Assembly: GCA_049840935.1 (NCBI GenBank)
Contig: JASGJA010000030.1
Coordinates: forward strand, 28,523 to 92,522
From: Mesorhizobium_G sp049840935
GTDB taxonomy: Bacteria; Pseudomonadota; Alphaproteobacteria; Rhizobiales; Rhizobiaceae
Direction of reading: 5' to 3'
DNA: 64,000 bases
Shown here: piece by piece, positions 46,254 through 56,100 of the stretch
How the letters are laid out: each line of letters starts with the position of its first letter
Numbering within the stretch: position 1 is the stretch's first letter
Made by a program: the position numbers and the translations under genes
Notes under the pieces: model-generated
What the model saw: the letters and a program-made list of their open reading frames with translations, nothing else
Database searches by the model: none
What the model was told of the DNA's origin: nothing

Positions 46254-47159
46254 TCAAACCGGTTTCTTGCGGGACGATGCCGCCGGGGTGGATTTTGCGG
46301 AACTGCGCTGTTTGGCAACTTTTTCAACGGCGGGCTCCGCCTGATTTGCGGCTTTAGCTGAACCCTTCGGGGCCTTGACGCTCTTACCGTTCTCGACCGC
46401 CGGAGAAACCTTTACCTTTGAAGGCGATTTCACCGCCGGATTTGTAACCTCGGCTGCCGTTTTTGGCTTGGCAGCGTTTGACGGCGGCACGCTTACCGCC
46501 GGAGCTTTGGCGGCAGCAGGCTTGCTCTTCGCACCCTTTTTCAAGGCCTTTTCGTCGGCCAGCGAAGTGAACCCGCTTTCCGGAGCGGAGAACCAGCGAT
46601 CAATCTGCGGACCGGTTGGAACCTTGGCTCCCTTGCCTGCCTCGAACTCGTCAATGATTTCGGCCAGCCGCTCCGGCGTCAAATCTTCATAGGTATCCTT
46701 GAAGATCATGACCATTGGAGCGTTCACGCAAGCGCCCAGGCACTCGACCTCTTCCCATGAAAGCGTGCCGCTCTCATTGGTGTGGAACTGCTCGTGATGG
46801 ATCTTGTTGCGGCAGACTTCCTTGAGTTCCTCCGCGCCACGCAAGGCGCACGGCGTGGTACCGCAGACCTGCACATGCGCCCGCGTACCCACCGGCTTCA
46901 ACTGAAACTGCGTGTAGAATGTCGCAACTTCGAGCACGCGAATGTAGGGCATGGCCAGCGTATCTGCGACATGCTCGATAGCCGCCCGCGTGACCCAGCC
47001 TTCCTGCTCCTGCGCCAACATCAACAGCGGAATGACCGCGGATTGCTCACGACCCTTGGGGTATTTCTTGATCCATGTCTTTGCCTGCGCAGCCATTGCC
47101 TTGTTGAAGGCGAAAGCTGGCGGCTGATAGGCTGGCTCTGCGAGACGACGAACACTCAT
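46254..47159 (-). CDS. nuoE: NADH-quinone oxidoreductase subunit E with long basic Ala/Lys/Pro tail
   Basis: 301 residues, against about 160-220 in many bacteria. The 2Fe-2S (N1a) ligands are in VQVCGTTPCALRGAEELKEV and ECLGACVNAPMVMI. After about residue 200 comes a low-complexity extension rich in Ala, Lys, Pro, Val and Ser (KKGAKSKPAAAKAPAVSVPP and similar) reaching the C-terminus at SSRKKPV. Alphaproteobacterial NuoE often carries such a tail, sometimes with a helix-hairpin-helix; here that domain is encoded by the separate gene after nuoF. Confidence 0.95.
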   Translation of the reverse strand: MSVRRLAEPAYQPPAFAFNKAMAAQAKTWIKKYPKGREQSAVIPLLMLAQEQEGWVTRAAIEHVADTLAMPYIRVLEVATFYTQFQLKPVGTRAHVQVCGTTPCALRGAEELKEVCRNKIHHEQFHTNESGTLSWEEVECLGACVNAPMVMIFKDTYEDLTPERLAEIIDEFEAGKGAKVPTGPQIDRWFSAPESGFTSLADEKALKKGAKSKPAAAKAPAVSVPPSNAAKPKTAAEVTNPAVKSPSKVKVSPAVENGKSVKAPKGSAKAANQAEPAVEKVAKQRSSAKSTPAASSRKKPV

Positions 47160-48351
47160 TTAGCGGTCAACCTCACCAAACACGATGTCGAGGGAGCCAA
47201 GGATGGCCGAGACGTCAGCCAGCATGTGGCCGCGACACAGGAAATCCATCGCCTGCAAATGGGCGAAACCCGGCGCGCGCAACTTGCACCGATACGGCTT
47301 GTTGGTGCCGTCCGACACGAGATAGACGCCGAATTCCCCCTTCGGCGCTTCGACGGCGGCGTAAACTTCGCCTTCTGGGACGTGATAACCCTCGGTATAA
47401 AGCTTGAAATGATGGATCAGCGCTTCCATCGAGCGCTTCATCGCGCCGCGCTTTGGCGGCACGACCTTGCCATCAAGATTGGAAACCGGGCCGACCAATT
47501 CAGCGCCGAGCAGACGATCCACGCACTGGCGCATGATGCGCGCCGACTGGCGCATTTCTTCCATGCGGATCAGGTAGCGGTCGTAGCAATCGCCATTCTT
47601 GCCGATTGGAATGTCAAATTCCATTTCGGGGTAGCACTCGTAAGGCTGGCTCTTGCGCAAATCCCATGCCGCGCCTGAGCCGCGCACCATAACGCCCGAA
47701 AAACCCCACGCCCACGCATCTTCCAGCGAGACGACGCCGATATCGACGTTGCGCTGCTTGAAAATGCGGTTCGGCGTGATGAGGTCGTCCAGATTGTTCA
47801 GCGTATTGAAAAACGGATCGATCCAATTGCCGATGTCTTCGACCAGCTTCTGCGGCAAATCCTGATGCACGCCACCCGGACGGAAATACGCGGCATGCAT
47901 ACGCGCACCACACGCCCGCTCATAGAACACCATGAGCTTTTCGCGCTCCTCGAAACCCCAGAGCGGAGGCGTCAGCGCACCGACGTCCATCGCCTGCGTC
48001 GTTACGTTCAGCAGGTGATTTCAGAATGCGCCCGATCTCCGAGTAGAGCACGCGGATCAACTGGCCGCGCTTCGGAACCTCAATGCCAAGCAGCCGCTCT
48101 ATGGCCAGCGCATAGGCGTGTTCCTGATTCATCGGCGCGACGTAGTCCAGTCGGTCGAAGTAAGGCACGGCCTGAAGATAGGTCTTGGCTTCGATCAGCT
48201 TTTCAGTGCCGCGATGCAGAAGGCCGATATGCGGATCGACGCGATCCACCACTTCGCCATCCAACTCCAGCACGAGACGCAAAACGCCGTGCGCCGCCGG
48301 ATGCTGCGGACCGAAATTAATATTGAAGTTGCGGACAGAGGTTTCAGCCAT
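47160..48351 (-). CDS. nuoD: NADH-quinone oxidoreductase subunit D, one frame break
   Basis: The 49-kDa subunit, facing the quinone site. The ATG at 48351 gives MAETSVRNFNINFGPQHPAA and HGVLRLVLELDGEVVDRVDP. The frame is lost near 48019, where GATTTC should be GATTC; the repaired text reads SEIGRILNHLLNVTTQAMDV. It continues with GALTPPLWGFEEREKLMVFY through PKGEFGVYLVSDGTNKPYRC to the C-terminal IVFGEVDR. The repaired product of 396 residues is normal. It abuts nuoE directly. Confidence 0.95.
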
Positions 48352-48359
48352 TCGGCGCC

Positions 48360-48965
48360 TCAATTCGTCTTGGCTTTTTCATCGCCGGGCAGCACGTAAT
48401 CCGTACCCTCCCACGGCGACAGAAAATCGAAATTGCGGAATTCCTGCTTCAGTTCGACAGGCTCATAAACAACGCGCTTCACTTCATCGTCGTAGCGGAC
48501 CTCGACAAAGCCGGTAAGCGGGAAATCCTTACGCAGCGGATGACCTTCAAAGCCGTAATCCGTGAGCAGGCGGCGCAGGTCCGGATGGCCGGAGAACAGA
48601 ATGCCGTATAGGTCATACGCCTCGCGCTCGAACCAGTCCGCGCCCGGAAACACTTCTGTCGCGGACGGAACCGGCGTGTGTTCGTCAGTGCGAACCTTTA
48701 CGCGGATACGCTGATTCTGGCGCGGCGAAAGCAGATGATAGACAACATCGAACCGCTTCGCACGGAACGGATAATCCGCGCCGCAAATGTCGATGAACGA
48801 TATGAACTCGCACTGCACGTCGCGCTTGAGGAAACCAAGCACCGTGTTGATGTCTGCCGGATCGACGACAAGCGTCAGCTCGCCATAAGCGACAAACGCT
48901 TCCTCGATCTTGCCGGGAAGCTTTTCGCCGATATAGGCGGCGAGATCATTGAGCGCTTCACTCAT
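48360..48965 (-). CDS. nuoC: NADH-quinone oxidoreductase subunit C
   Basis: 201 residues, the 30-kDa subunit of the peripheral arm. Motifs: FISFIDICGADYPFRAKRFD, VYHLLSPRQNQRIRVKVRTD and the signature EREAYDLYGILFSGHPDLRR with LTDYGFEGHPLRKDFPLTGF. Length typical. It lies 8 bases before nuoD. Confidence 0.96.
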   Translation of the reverse strand: MSEALNDLAAYIGEKLPGKIEEAFVAYGELTLVVDPADINTVLGFLKRDVQCEFISFIDICGADYPFRAKRFDVVYHLLSPRQNQRIRVKVRTDEHTPVPSATEVFPGADWFEREAYDLYGILFSGHPDLRRLLTDYGFEGHPLRKDFPLTGFVEVRYDDEVKRVVYEPVELKQEFRNFDFLSPWEGTDYVLPGDEKAKTN

Positions 48966-48974
48966 TCTAATGCC

Positions 48975-49556
48975 TCACCGCTCAATCGTGCCGGTGCGGC
49001 GAATCTTCTTCTGCAGAAGAAGAATGCCGTAAAGCAGCGCCTCCGCAGTAGGAGGACAGCCCGGAACATAAATATCTACCGGCACGACGCGATCACAACC
49101 GCGCACGACCGAATAGGAATAATGGTAATAACCGCCGCCATTCGCGCATGACCCCATCGAGATCACGTAGCGCGGCTCCGGCATCTGGTCGTAAACCTTA
49201 CGCAGCGCGGGAGCCATCTTATTGGTCAGCGTGCCGGCAACGATCATTACGTCCGACTGACGCGGGGAAGCGCGCGGCGCGATGCCGAACCGCTCAGCGT
49301 CATAGCGTGGCATGGAAATGTGCATCATCTCCACCGCGCAGCAGGCGAGGCCGAATGTCATCCACATCAGCGAACCGGTGCGCGCCCATGTGATAAGCGC
49401 TTCCGACGACGTGACCAGAAAGCCCTTGTCGGACAGTTCATTGTTCAATTCGCCAAAGAATATGTCGTCCGAGCCCACAGGCTTGCCCGTGCGCGGATCA
49501 ATGATTCCCTTTGGCTTCGGCGCGATGAGCGCGCCGGAACTATCGTTCAATCCCAT
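48975..49556 (-). CDS. nuoB: NADH-quinone oxidoreductase subunit B
   Basis: 193 residues from the ATG at 49556 (MGLNDSSGALIAPKPKGIID). It holds cluster N2: tandem cysteines in FGLACCAVEMMHISMPRYDA, with the other ligands in VISMGSCANGGGYYHYSYSV and VYVPGCPP-like DIYVPGCPPTAEALLYGILL. It passes electrons to quinone. The start overlaps the nuoA end by 10 bases. Confidence 0.96.
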   Translation of the reverse strand: MGLNDSSGALIAPKPKGIIDPRTGKPVGSDDIFFGELNNELSDKGFLVTSSEALITWARTGSLMWMTFGLACCAVEMMHISMPRYDAERFGIAPRASPRQSDVMIVAGTLTNKMAPALRKVYDQMPEPRYVISMGSCANGGGYYHYSYSVVRGCDRVVPVDIYVPGCPPTAEALLYGILLLQKKIRRTGTIER

Positions 49557-49912
49557 TCCAGCGCGCCTTTCTTCCATTCATAGATAAAGCCGATGGTGAG
49601 CACACCGAGGAATACCATCATCGACCAGAAGCCAAGCATCCCGATTTTGCCGAAGGACACCGCCCACGGAAACAGGAACGCCACCTCCAGATCGAAGATG
49701 ATGAACAGGATCGACACCAGATAGAAGCGCACGTCGAACTTCATGCGCGCATCGTCAAAAGAATTGAAGCCGCACTCGTATGCAGACAACTTCTCCGGGT
49801 CCGGGTTGCGATATGCAACGAGGAAGGGAGCCACGATCAGCGCGAGCCCGACAATCATGGCTACGCCAATGAAAATGATAATCGGCAGATAGGAACTCAG
49901 TAGAGCGCTCAT
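49547..49912 (-). CDS. nuoA: NADH-quinone oxidoreductase subunit A
   Basis: 121 residues from the ATG at 49912, three spans. Motifs: YECGFNSFDDARMKFDVRFY and LVSILFIIFDLEVAFLFPWA. First gene of the nuo operon, which then runs without a strand change to nuoN and on to the birA-rnj-mce genes. The 290-bp gap to the divergent gene at 50203 must contain its promoter. Confidence 0.95.
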   Translation of the reverse strand: MSALLSSYLPIIIFIGVAMIVGLALIVAPFLVAYRNPDPEKLSAYECGFNSFDDARMKFDVRFYLVSILFIIFDLEVAFLFPWAVSFGKIGMLGFWSMMVFLGVLTIGFIYEWKKGALEWD

Positions 49913-50202
49913 AGTCCAACTTTCCGCTTGGCGACCGCTACAACGACAAGACCACCTGGAAGATGTCCGGGCAACAGCAATCGCGCTTAACCGGTTCATA
50001 ACCGATGCTGCGTTGCGGGAGGGTTAGCGCAGCCACCACCCCGACGCAAGCCAAAGCTTGTCCAAAATTGGGCAGAAATGTCGCGGGTCTACCCATTGAT
50101 TTCTATACTTTTTTACTCATGTTTTGATCCTGACAGCCTCTTGCGGACGTTTCTGCTAGTCTCACCAGTGATTTGCCGATTCCAGCCTCCGAAATTTTAC
50201 CT
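49913..50202. promoter_or_regulatory. Divergent promoter region between nuoA and the YcaQ-like gene
   Basis: A 290-bp non-coding stretch between two divergent genes. An AT-rich core (50098-50130, CATTGATTTCTATACTTT and following) is the only marked compositional dip and is the likeliest site of the promoters. I could not assign -10/-35 boxes with confidence. No small ORF or RNA gene is evident. Confidence 0.4.
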
Positions 50203-51405
50203 ATGAAGAGTGAAAAGATCAGTCTGGCTCAAGCGCGCCGCATTACGCTGGCTGCACAGGGTTTTTCCGAACCGCGACCCACCGGTCCTATCAATCGAGG
50301 ACATCTGAATCGCCTGCTTGGCCGGATCGGCCTTTTGCAGATTGATTCCGTCAGCGCGGTGGTGCGCGCGCATTACATGCCGATGTTCTCGCGGCTTGGC
50401 CCCTACCCCATGCAACTTCTGGACGAAGCGACGGGGCCAAAGAAAAGGCTGGTCTTTGAATATTGGGCGCATGAAGCATCGTTCCTGCCACTGGAACTGT
50501 GGCCGCTGATGCAATGGCGCATGGCGCGGGCGCGCGAACATTCTGAAATCTATAGCGGGCTTGCGCGCTGGGCGGAGGACAAATCAACGTTCATCGAAGA
50601 GATTTTCGAGGAGGTGAAAGCGCGTGGACCAATTGCCGCATCCGACATCGAAGGCCACAAGGGTAGCGGCGGCTGGTGGGGCTGGTCTGATGCCAAGGCG
50701 GCGTTTGAATGGCTATTCTGGGCAGGCCGCATAACGGCGCACTCCCGGCGCTCATTCGAGCGGCTTTACGACCTGCCAGAAAGGGCACTTCCCAAATCGG
50801 TCACTGATTTGCCGGTGCCGGACACCGCCGACGCGCATCGCGAATTGCTGCGGATTTCGGCGCGCGCGCTTGGCGTCGGGACAGCACAATGTTTGCGGGA
50901 TTATTTCCGGCTGTCGCCTGCTGATATTGTCGGGCGAATTGATGAGCTGGTCGAGGAAGGCGACTTGCTGCCCGTGAAAATCGAGGGATGGCATCGGCCG
51001 GGCTATATGTGGAAGGACGCGCGCAGGCCGCGCAAAGTGAAAACGCGGGCGCTGCTTGCACCGTTCGATCCGCTCGTATTTGAACGCACGCGCACGGAAA
51101 AGCTGTTCGACTTCCACTACCGGATCGAGATTTATACGCCCGCAGAGAAGCGGCGCTATGGGTACTATGTTCTGCCGTTCCTGTTGAATGAGGCAATCGT
51201 GGCACGCGTGGACCTGCGTGCAGACAGGCCGAAAGGCATATTGCGTGTGCTGGCGGCCTATGCCGAACCGGGCGCACCGCCCGAAACCGCCGAAGCGCTG
51301 TTGCAGGAACTGCGCACAATGCAGAACTGGCTGGGACTGGAACAGATCGAGATTACACCCGCAGGCGATCTTGGCCCGGCGCTGGCAAGCCTTTCAGCGT
51401 CGTAG
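50203..51405 (+). CDS. ycaQ: YcaQ/AlkX-like DNA glycosylase (HTH_42 family)
   Basis: 400 residues from the ATG at 50203 (MKSEKISLAQARRITLAAQG). The family is built of winged helices and removes interstrand crosslinks and bulky N7-alkyl lesions. The catalytic Q-X-D motif is seen at residues 46-48 (LLQIDSVS), as in E. coli YcaQ. Further family segments are LVFEYWAHEASFLPLELWPL, GGWWGWSDAKAAFEWLFWAG, LLAPFDPLVFERTRTEKLFD and YRIEIYTPAEKRRYGYYVLP. Length as in E. coli (410). An in-frame ATG ten codons upstream (50173) is less likely. It appears monocistronic. Confidence 0.85.
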   Translation: MKSEKISLAQARRITLAAQGFSEPRPTGPINRGHLNRLLGRIGLLQIDSVSAVVRAHYMPMFSRLGPYPMQLLDEATGPKKRLVFEYWAHEASFLPLELWPLMQWRMARAREHSEIYSGLARWAEDKSTFIEEIFEEVKARGPIAASDIEGHKGSGGWWGWSDAKAAFEWLFWAGRITAHSRRSFERLYDLPERALPKSVTDLPVPDTADAHRELLRISARALGVGTAQCLRDYFRLSPADIVGRIDELVEEGDLLPVKIEGWHRPGYMWKDARRPRKVKTRALLAPFDPLVFERTRTEKLFDFHYRIEIYTPAEKRRYGYYVLPFLLNEAIVARVDLRADRPKGILRVLAAYAEPGAPPETAEALLQELRTMQNWLGLEQIEITPAGDLGPALASLSAS

Positions 51406-51448
51406 CTGTACGTTGACTCGCCCCACCTGTAACGCCTAAATCCAAGCA

Positions 51449-51616
51449 AACGGTTCCTTGCCTAAACAGCAAGGCGAAGAGGGAATGCGGTGCGCCCATT
51501 TGGGCAATGCCGTAGCTGTACCCGCAACTGTGAACGGCAAGCCAAAGCCAATGCCACTGGGCAACCGGGAAGGCGGCGAGGCGCAAAAGCCGTGAGCCAG
51601 GAGACCTGCCGTTGAA
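51449..51616 (+). ncRNA. Cobalamin riboswitch upstream of the DUF1636-cobW-cobN operon
   Basis: All B12-element blocks appear in order: CGGTTCC at 51451, AAGAGGGAATGCGG, TACCCGCAACTGTGAACGGC, AATGCCACTGG, CGGGAAGGC, and the B12 box GAGCCAGGAGACCTGCC at 51594-51610. The first gene starts about 48 bases later, so the switch probably controls translation initiation or early termination of the long cob operon. It is the second such element in the window, giving both cob blocks the same control. Confidence 0.95.
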
Positions 51617-51657
51617 CATCAACTTCCGACCGCCCGGCGGGTGTCCGGGCAAGGAGC

Positions 51658-52073
51658 ATGTTTTTGGACGCCGAAGAATTTCCCGCGAACAAGGAAACCT
51701 CTGCTGAGGTCACGATTGTCGTGTGCGCATCCTGCCGCGATGAGTTCGGGCTCGGACGCTCACCCCCGCGCGGGCGAAAGGCTGGCGCGCGCAACGCTCG
51801 ATGCAGCGCGCGGAAAGCCGGTGCACGTTCGGCAAGTGGAATGCCTGGGCAACTGCAAGCGACGGCTAAGCGCGGCTCTTTTGCGCGACGGCTGCTGGAG
51901 CTACGTGTTCGGCGACCTGACCGAGCAAAGCGGCGCGGACCTTGTGACCGGCGCCGAACTATTTATCGAAACCGTTGACGGAACGCTGCCTTGGCGTGGC
52001 CGTCCCGAACTCTCTCAAGCGCGGCTTGATAGCGCGCATCCCGCCCTCCGATTTCCTGAAGGATATTGCATGA
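51658..52073 (+). CDS. DUF1636 metal-binding-type protein, two frame breaks
   Basis: The ATG at 51658 (ribosome binding site AAGGAGC) gives MFLDAEEFPANKETSAEVTI and VVCASCRDEF. After a break near 51752 the text continues SDAHPRAGERLARATLDAAR, QVECLGNCKRRLSAAL and CWSYVFGDLTEQSGADLV. A second break near 52010 (GAACTC for GACTC) leads to LKRGLIARIPPSDFLKDIA and a stop at 52073, the usual end. The repaired product has 137 residues. Four or more cysteines suggest a thioredoxin-like 2Fe-2S or metal site. The family is regularly linked to cobW and cobN, so a role in cobalt handling is likely. The stop overlaps the cobW start (ATGA). Confidence 0.82.
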
Positions 52074-53108
52074 CACAGGCTCTCGAACGCGTTCCGTGCA
52101 CGGTCATCACCGGCTTTCTGGGCGCAGGTAAAACCACACTGGTGCGCAATTTGATTGAAAACACCAAGGGCAAAAGGCTCGCGGTGATCGTGAACGAGTT
52201 TGGCGATGTCGGCATCGATGGCGATATTTTGAAAGGCTGCGGCATCGACACCTGCCCCGAAGAAAACATCGTGGAACTGGCAAACGGCTGCATCTGCTGC
52301 ACCGTGGCTGATGATTTCGTGCCTGCGCTGGACCAGATTCTGGCGCGCGAGCCGAGGGTCGATCACATCTTGATCGAAACATCCGGTCTGGCGCTGCCGA
52401 AGCCGCTGGTTCAGGCGTTTCAATGGCCGAGCGTGAAAAGCCGCGTGACGGTTGATGGCGTTGTTGCCGTGGTGGATGGTGCGGCACTCGCTTACGGACA
52501 GGTTGCCTCGGACATGGATGCGCTTGCTGCGCAGCGTTCTGCGGACGAGTTCGCTCGACCACGAAGATCCGGTGGAAGAAGTGTTCGAGGATCAGGTGGC
52601 TTGCGCCGATCTCATAATTCTCTCCAAGAGCGATTTGATCGACGCCGATGGGGCCGCTCGGGCCAATGCGATCATCGGCGAACACAGCGCGCGCGCCGTG
52701 AAGGTCGTGCCAACTTCGCATGGCAAGGTTGATCCTTCCTTGCTGTTGGGTCTGGGGCTTGGCGTCGAAGACGACATTGAAAACCGCAAGACGCATCACG
52801 ATGATGAACTCGACCACGAACACGACGATTTCGATACTTACGTGATCGATATTCCGGCGGTGTCCGATCCGGCCGCACTGGCCGCGCGCGTTGCGGAGGC
52901 CGCGGAGAAAGAAAACGTGCTGCGCCTAAAAGGGTTCGTCGAAGTAACCGGCAAGCCGATGCGACTGCTCGTGCAGGCAGTCGGAGCACGCGTAAACCAT
53001 TATTATGATCGCGCATGGAACGCAGGCGAGCCGCGGCGTTCCAGCGTTGTCGTAATCGGCCTGAAAGGGCTTGACCGCGTGGCAATTGAGAAGATTCTCG
53101 TTGGCTGA
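52070..53108 (+). CDS. cobW: Cobalamin biosynthesis GTPase CobW, one frame break
   Basis: A COG0523-family GTPase thought to deliver cobalt for insertion by CobNST. The ATG at 52070 gives Walker A ITGFLGAGKTTLVRNLIENT, the metal motif LANGCICCTVADDFVPAL, and LIETSGLALPKPLVQAF. The frame is lost near 52550, where GAGTTC should be GAGTC; the repaired text reads RSADESLDHEDPVEEVFEDQ. The C-terminal half has the GTP-specificity ILSKSDLIDADG and a His/Asp-rich loop THHDDELDHEHDD. The repaired product has 345 residues. The stop overlaps the cobN start by one base. Confidence 0.95.
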
Positions 53109-56100
53109 TGCATATTCTGGCCACCACATCGGCCTCGCTTGAGGATCTGATAGAGCCGGTCGATCTGAAACAGACGCCGGCAGATGTGGTGGCATTGTCG
53201 TTCACAGACTTCTGATCTGGCCGCACTTGCTGCGGGTTGGCAGGCGCAAAAGGATGCCCTGCCCTCGCTCGGATTGGCGGCGCTGCGCGACTTGCGACAC
53301 CCCATGTCCGTCGATCTTTGGACCGACAGCGTTGCACAGCATGCGAAGGTCATTCTGGTGCGCATCCTCGGCGGGTATGACTGGTGGCGCTATGGCTGTG
53401 ACCAGCTTGCGAGTGTTGCCCGCGCTAAGGGAATAAAGCTGGCGCTTCTACCGGGCGAATGTCGTGAGGACGACGCGCGGCTGGCCGAGCTTTCGACGGT
53501 AGGAGCCGACGAACTGGCGCATTTGCTTGGCTTTTTCCGTGAGGGCGGGCCAGGAAATATGCAAGCGCTCGCGCGAAGCCTCGGCGCGATGGCACGCGGC
53601 GAAGAAAGCCGTGAGACAGCAAGCGACGTGCCTAAGGCCGGGTTTTATGTGCCCGGTAGGGGGATACTTGGGGAATGGGTTACCCCCACCCCTTACCCCT
53701 CCCCTCAAGGGGGAGGGGAAATTGAGAACTCAGCACTTCCGCCCCCCTCCCCCTTGAGGGGAGGGGTAAGGGGTGGGGGTTCATCAAACAACAAACCTGT
53801 CATTCCAATTCTCTTCTATCGGTCGATGTTGCTGGCGGCAGATGCAGCGCCGATTGACGAATTGGCGAAGGCGCTGACAGCCAGAGGCATTTCGGCGGTG
53901 CCGATTTTCGTGACCTCGCTGAAAGACGCTACGTCGCTCGCATTCGTGGAAAAAGCGCTGACAGACCTCCAGCCTGCGGCGCTCATTACGGCCACGGCGT
54001 TTGCCGCAGGTGCCGAGCCCGGCGAGCAGACGCTATTCGACCGCGCGGGTGTGCCGGTGTTTCAGGTCATCACCGCCACAACGCGCCGAGAGGCGTGGGA
54101 GGAAAACCAGCGCGGATTGGCACCGGCAGATCTTGCGATGCATGTGGTTCTGCCCGAACTCGACGGACGGATTCTGGCCGGTGCGATTTCGTTCAAGGCA
54201 CAATGGCAATCCAGCGATTATCGCGGACTGGCAAATCAGCCGGAGCCGGACCGGATTGAACAGGTGGCGGTGCGTATCGAGCGTTTCCTGCAATTGGCCG
54301 AGACGGGTCGCGAAAGCCGGAAACTGCTTATCCTCATACCGGATTATCCGGCAGCGGAGGGCCGCACCGGCTATGCGGTGGGACTGGATGCGCCTTCGAG
54401 CGTGCTGGCCATGCTGCATGACTTGAAGGATGCGGGCTACAGCATTGACTCGATTCCTGAATCGCCACGTCAACTTCTTGATCTTCTGGATCGTGGCGAG
54501 CAAGGTTTTGATGCGGAAGAATATGGCAAGGCGCTTGCCACAATGCCCGCCGCTGCCCGCGAAAAGCTGAATGCGACGTGGGGAGCGCCGCCGGAAAAGC
54601 GCATTCACTTCCGTGCCGCGACATTCGGCAATGTGACGGTAGCGCTTGCGCCGGATCGGGGTCGATCGGCGGATCGGCGCGCCGACTATCACGATCCAAC
54701 GCTGGCCCCGCAACACGATCTGGTTGCGTTCGGGTTTTGGCTCCAGAAGGTGCTGGGCGTTCACGCTATCGTTCATGTGGGTGCGCATGGGACATTGGAA
54801 TGGTTGCCGGGCAAGACGGTTGCGCTGAGCCGCGATTGCTTCCCGGAAATCGTGACCGGCGGACTGCCGGTGATCTATCCGTTCATCGTATCGAACCCCG
54901 GCGAAGCCGCGCAGGCCAAGCGGCGCATTTCTGCCGTTACGCTCGGCCATCTGCCCCCGCCACTGGCGACCGCCGAACTCGACGACAAGCAGCAAACGCT
55001 GCAACGGCTCGTGGACGAATATGCGCAGGCTGATGGCTTGGACCGCCGCCGCCGCGACCGTCTCGCCAAACTGATCGTGGAAACGGCAACGGAAACCGGA
55101 CTCGCCACCGATGCGGGCGTTGCGCGCACCGATGCACCGGACGAGGCGTTGCGGCGCATAGATGCGTGGCTGTGCGACCTGAAAGATTTCGCCATTAAGG
55201 ACGGGCTGCATATCTATGGCCGCACGGATGGCGAGCACGCAGAAAGCGCTGCGAACGAACGCGCAAACCTTTTGAAAGCGCTGGACGGCAGGCATATTGC
55301 GGCGGGGCCATCCGGCACACCCGCGCGTGGTCATTCTGACGTATTCCCAACCGGGCGCAATCTCTACACGGCTGACCCGCGCACTATGCCGACACCGACC
55401 GCATTCGATCTTGGCAAAGCGGCGGCGGACGAAGTGCTGCGCGATTATGTGCAGAGCCACGGCGACTGGCCGCGCGCGCTGGTGATCGATCTATGGGGCA
55501 GCGCGTCGCTGCGCACCGGCGGCGAGGAAATCGCGCAAGGGCTTTGGCTTATGGGGTGCCGCCCGCAATGGGACGCCGCCACTGGCCGCGTGACCGGCGT
55601 TGAAGTGCTTGCGCCAGCGACGCTGGGGCGTCCGCGCGTGGACGTAACCTTCCGCATTTCCGGCCTGTTCCGCGACATGTTTCCAACGCAAATCGCGCTG
55701 CTCGACGCTGCCGCGCAGGCGGTTGCGATGCGCGATGAAACAGCCGATGAAAACCCGCTTGCGGCCACGGTGCGCGAGACAGGCAAGGCCCCTGCCCGTG
55801 TCTACGGTTCCTCTCCGGGAACGTATGGTGCAGGCATCGAGGACCAACTCGCGCGCAGCGATTGGGAAGACCGCAGCGAAATTGGACACGCTTATCTGGC
55901 AGCGACCTCGCACGCTTTCGGCGGTGCGGAAGGCGCGGCCACAGAGGCACCGGGCGCGTTCGCGGAACGGCTGGCGGAGGCCGATCTTCTGGTGCACACC
56001 GGCGACGACCCAGGGCGCGATATTCTGGAAGGCTCCGCGGATGTGGCATTTATCGGTGGATTTACTGCCGCGCTGGCCGCTCTGGGGCGCAATGCGGATG

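Noticed and set aside
34520..48351. Decay of the complex I operon (broken nuoN, nuoG, nuoD)
   Set aside because: All breaks are one-base, protein conservation continues on both sides, and most coincide with GANTC sites. Missense or larger lesions are not seen, so read errors are the simpler explanation.
51641..52732. Single open frame that reads as a DUF1636-CobW fusion protein
   Set aside because: The DUF1636 part reaches the CobW frame only through two one-base breaks. Repair gives the usual family end (PPSDFLKDIA and stop at 52073) overlapping the CobW ATG.
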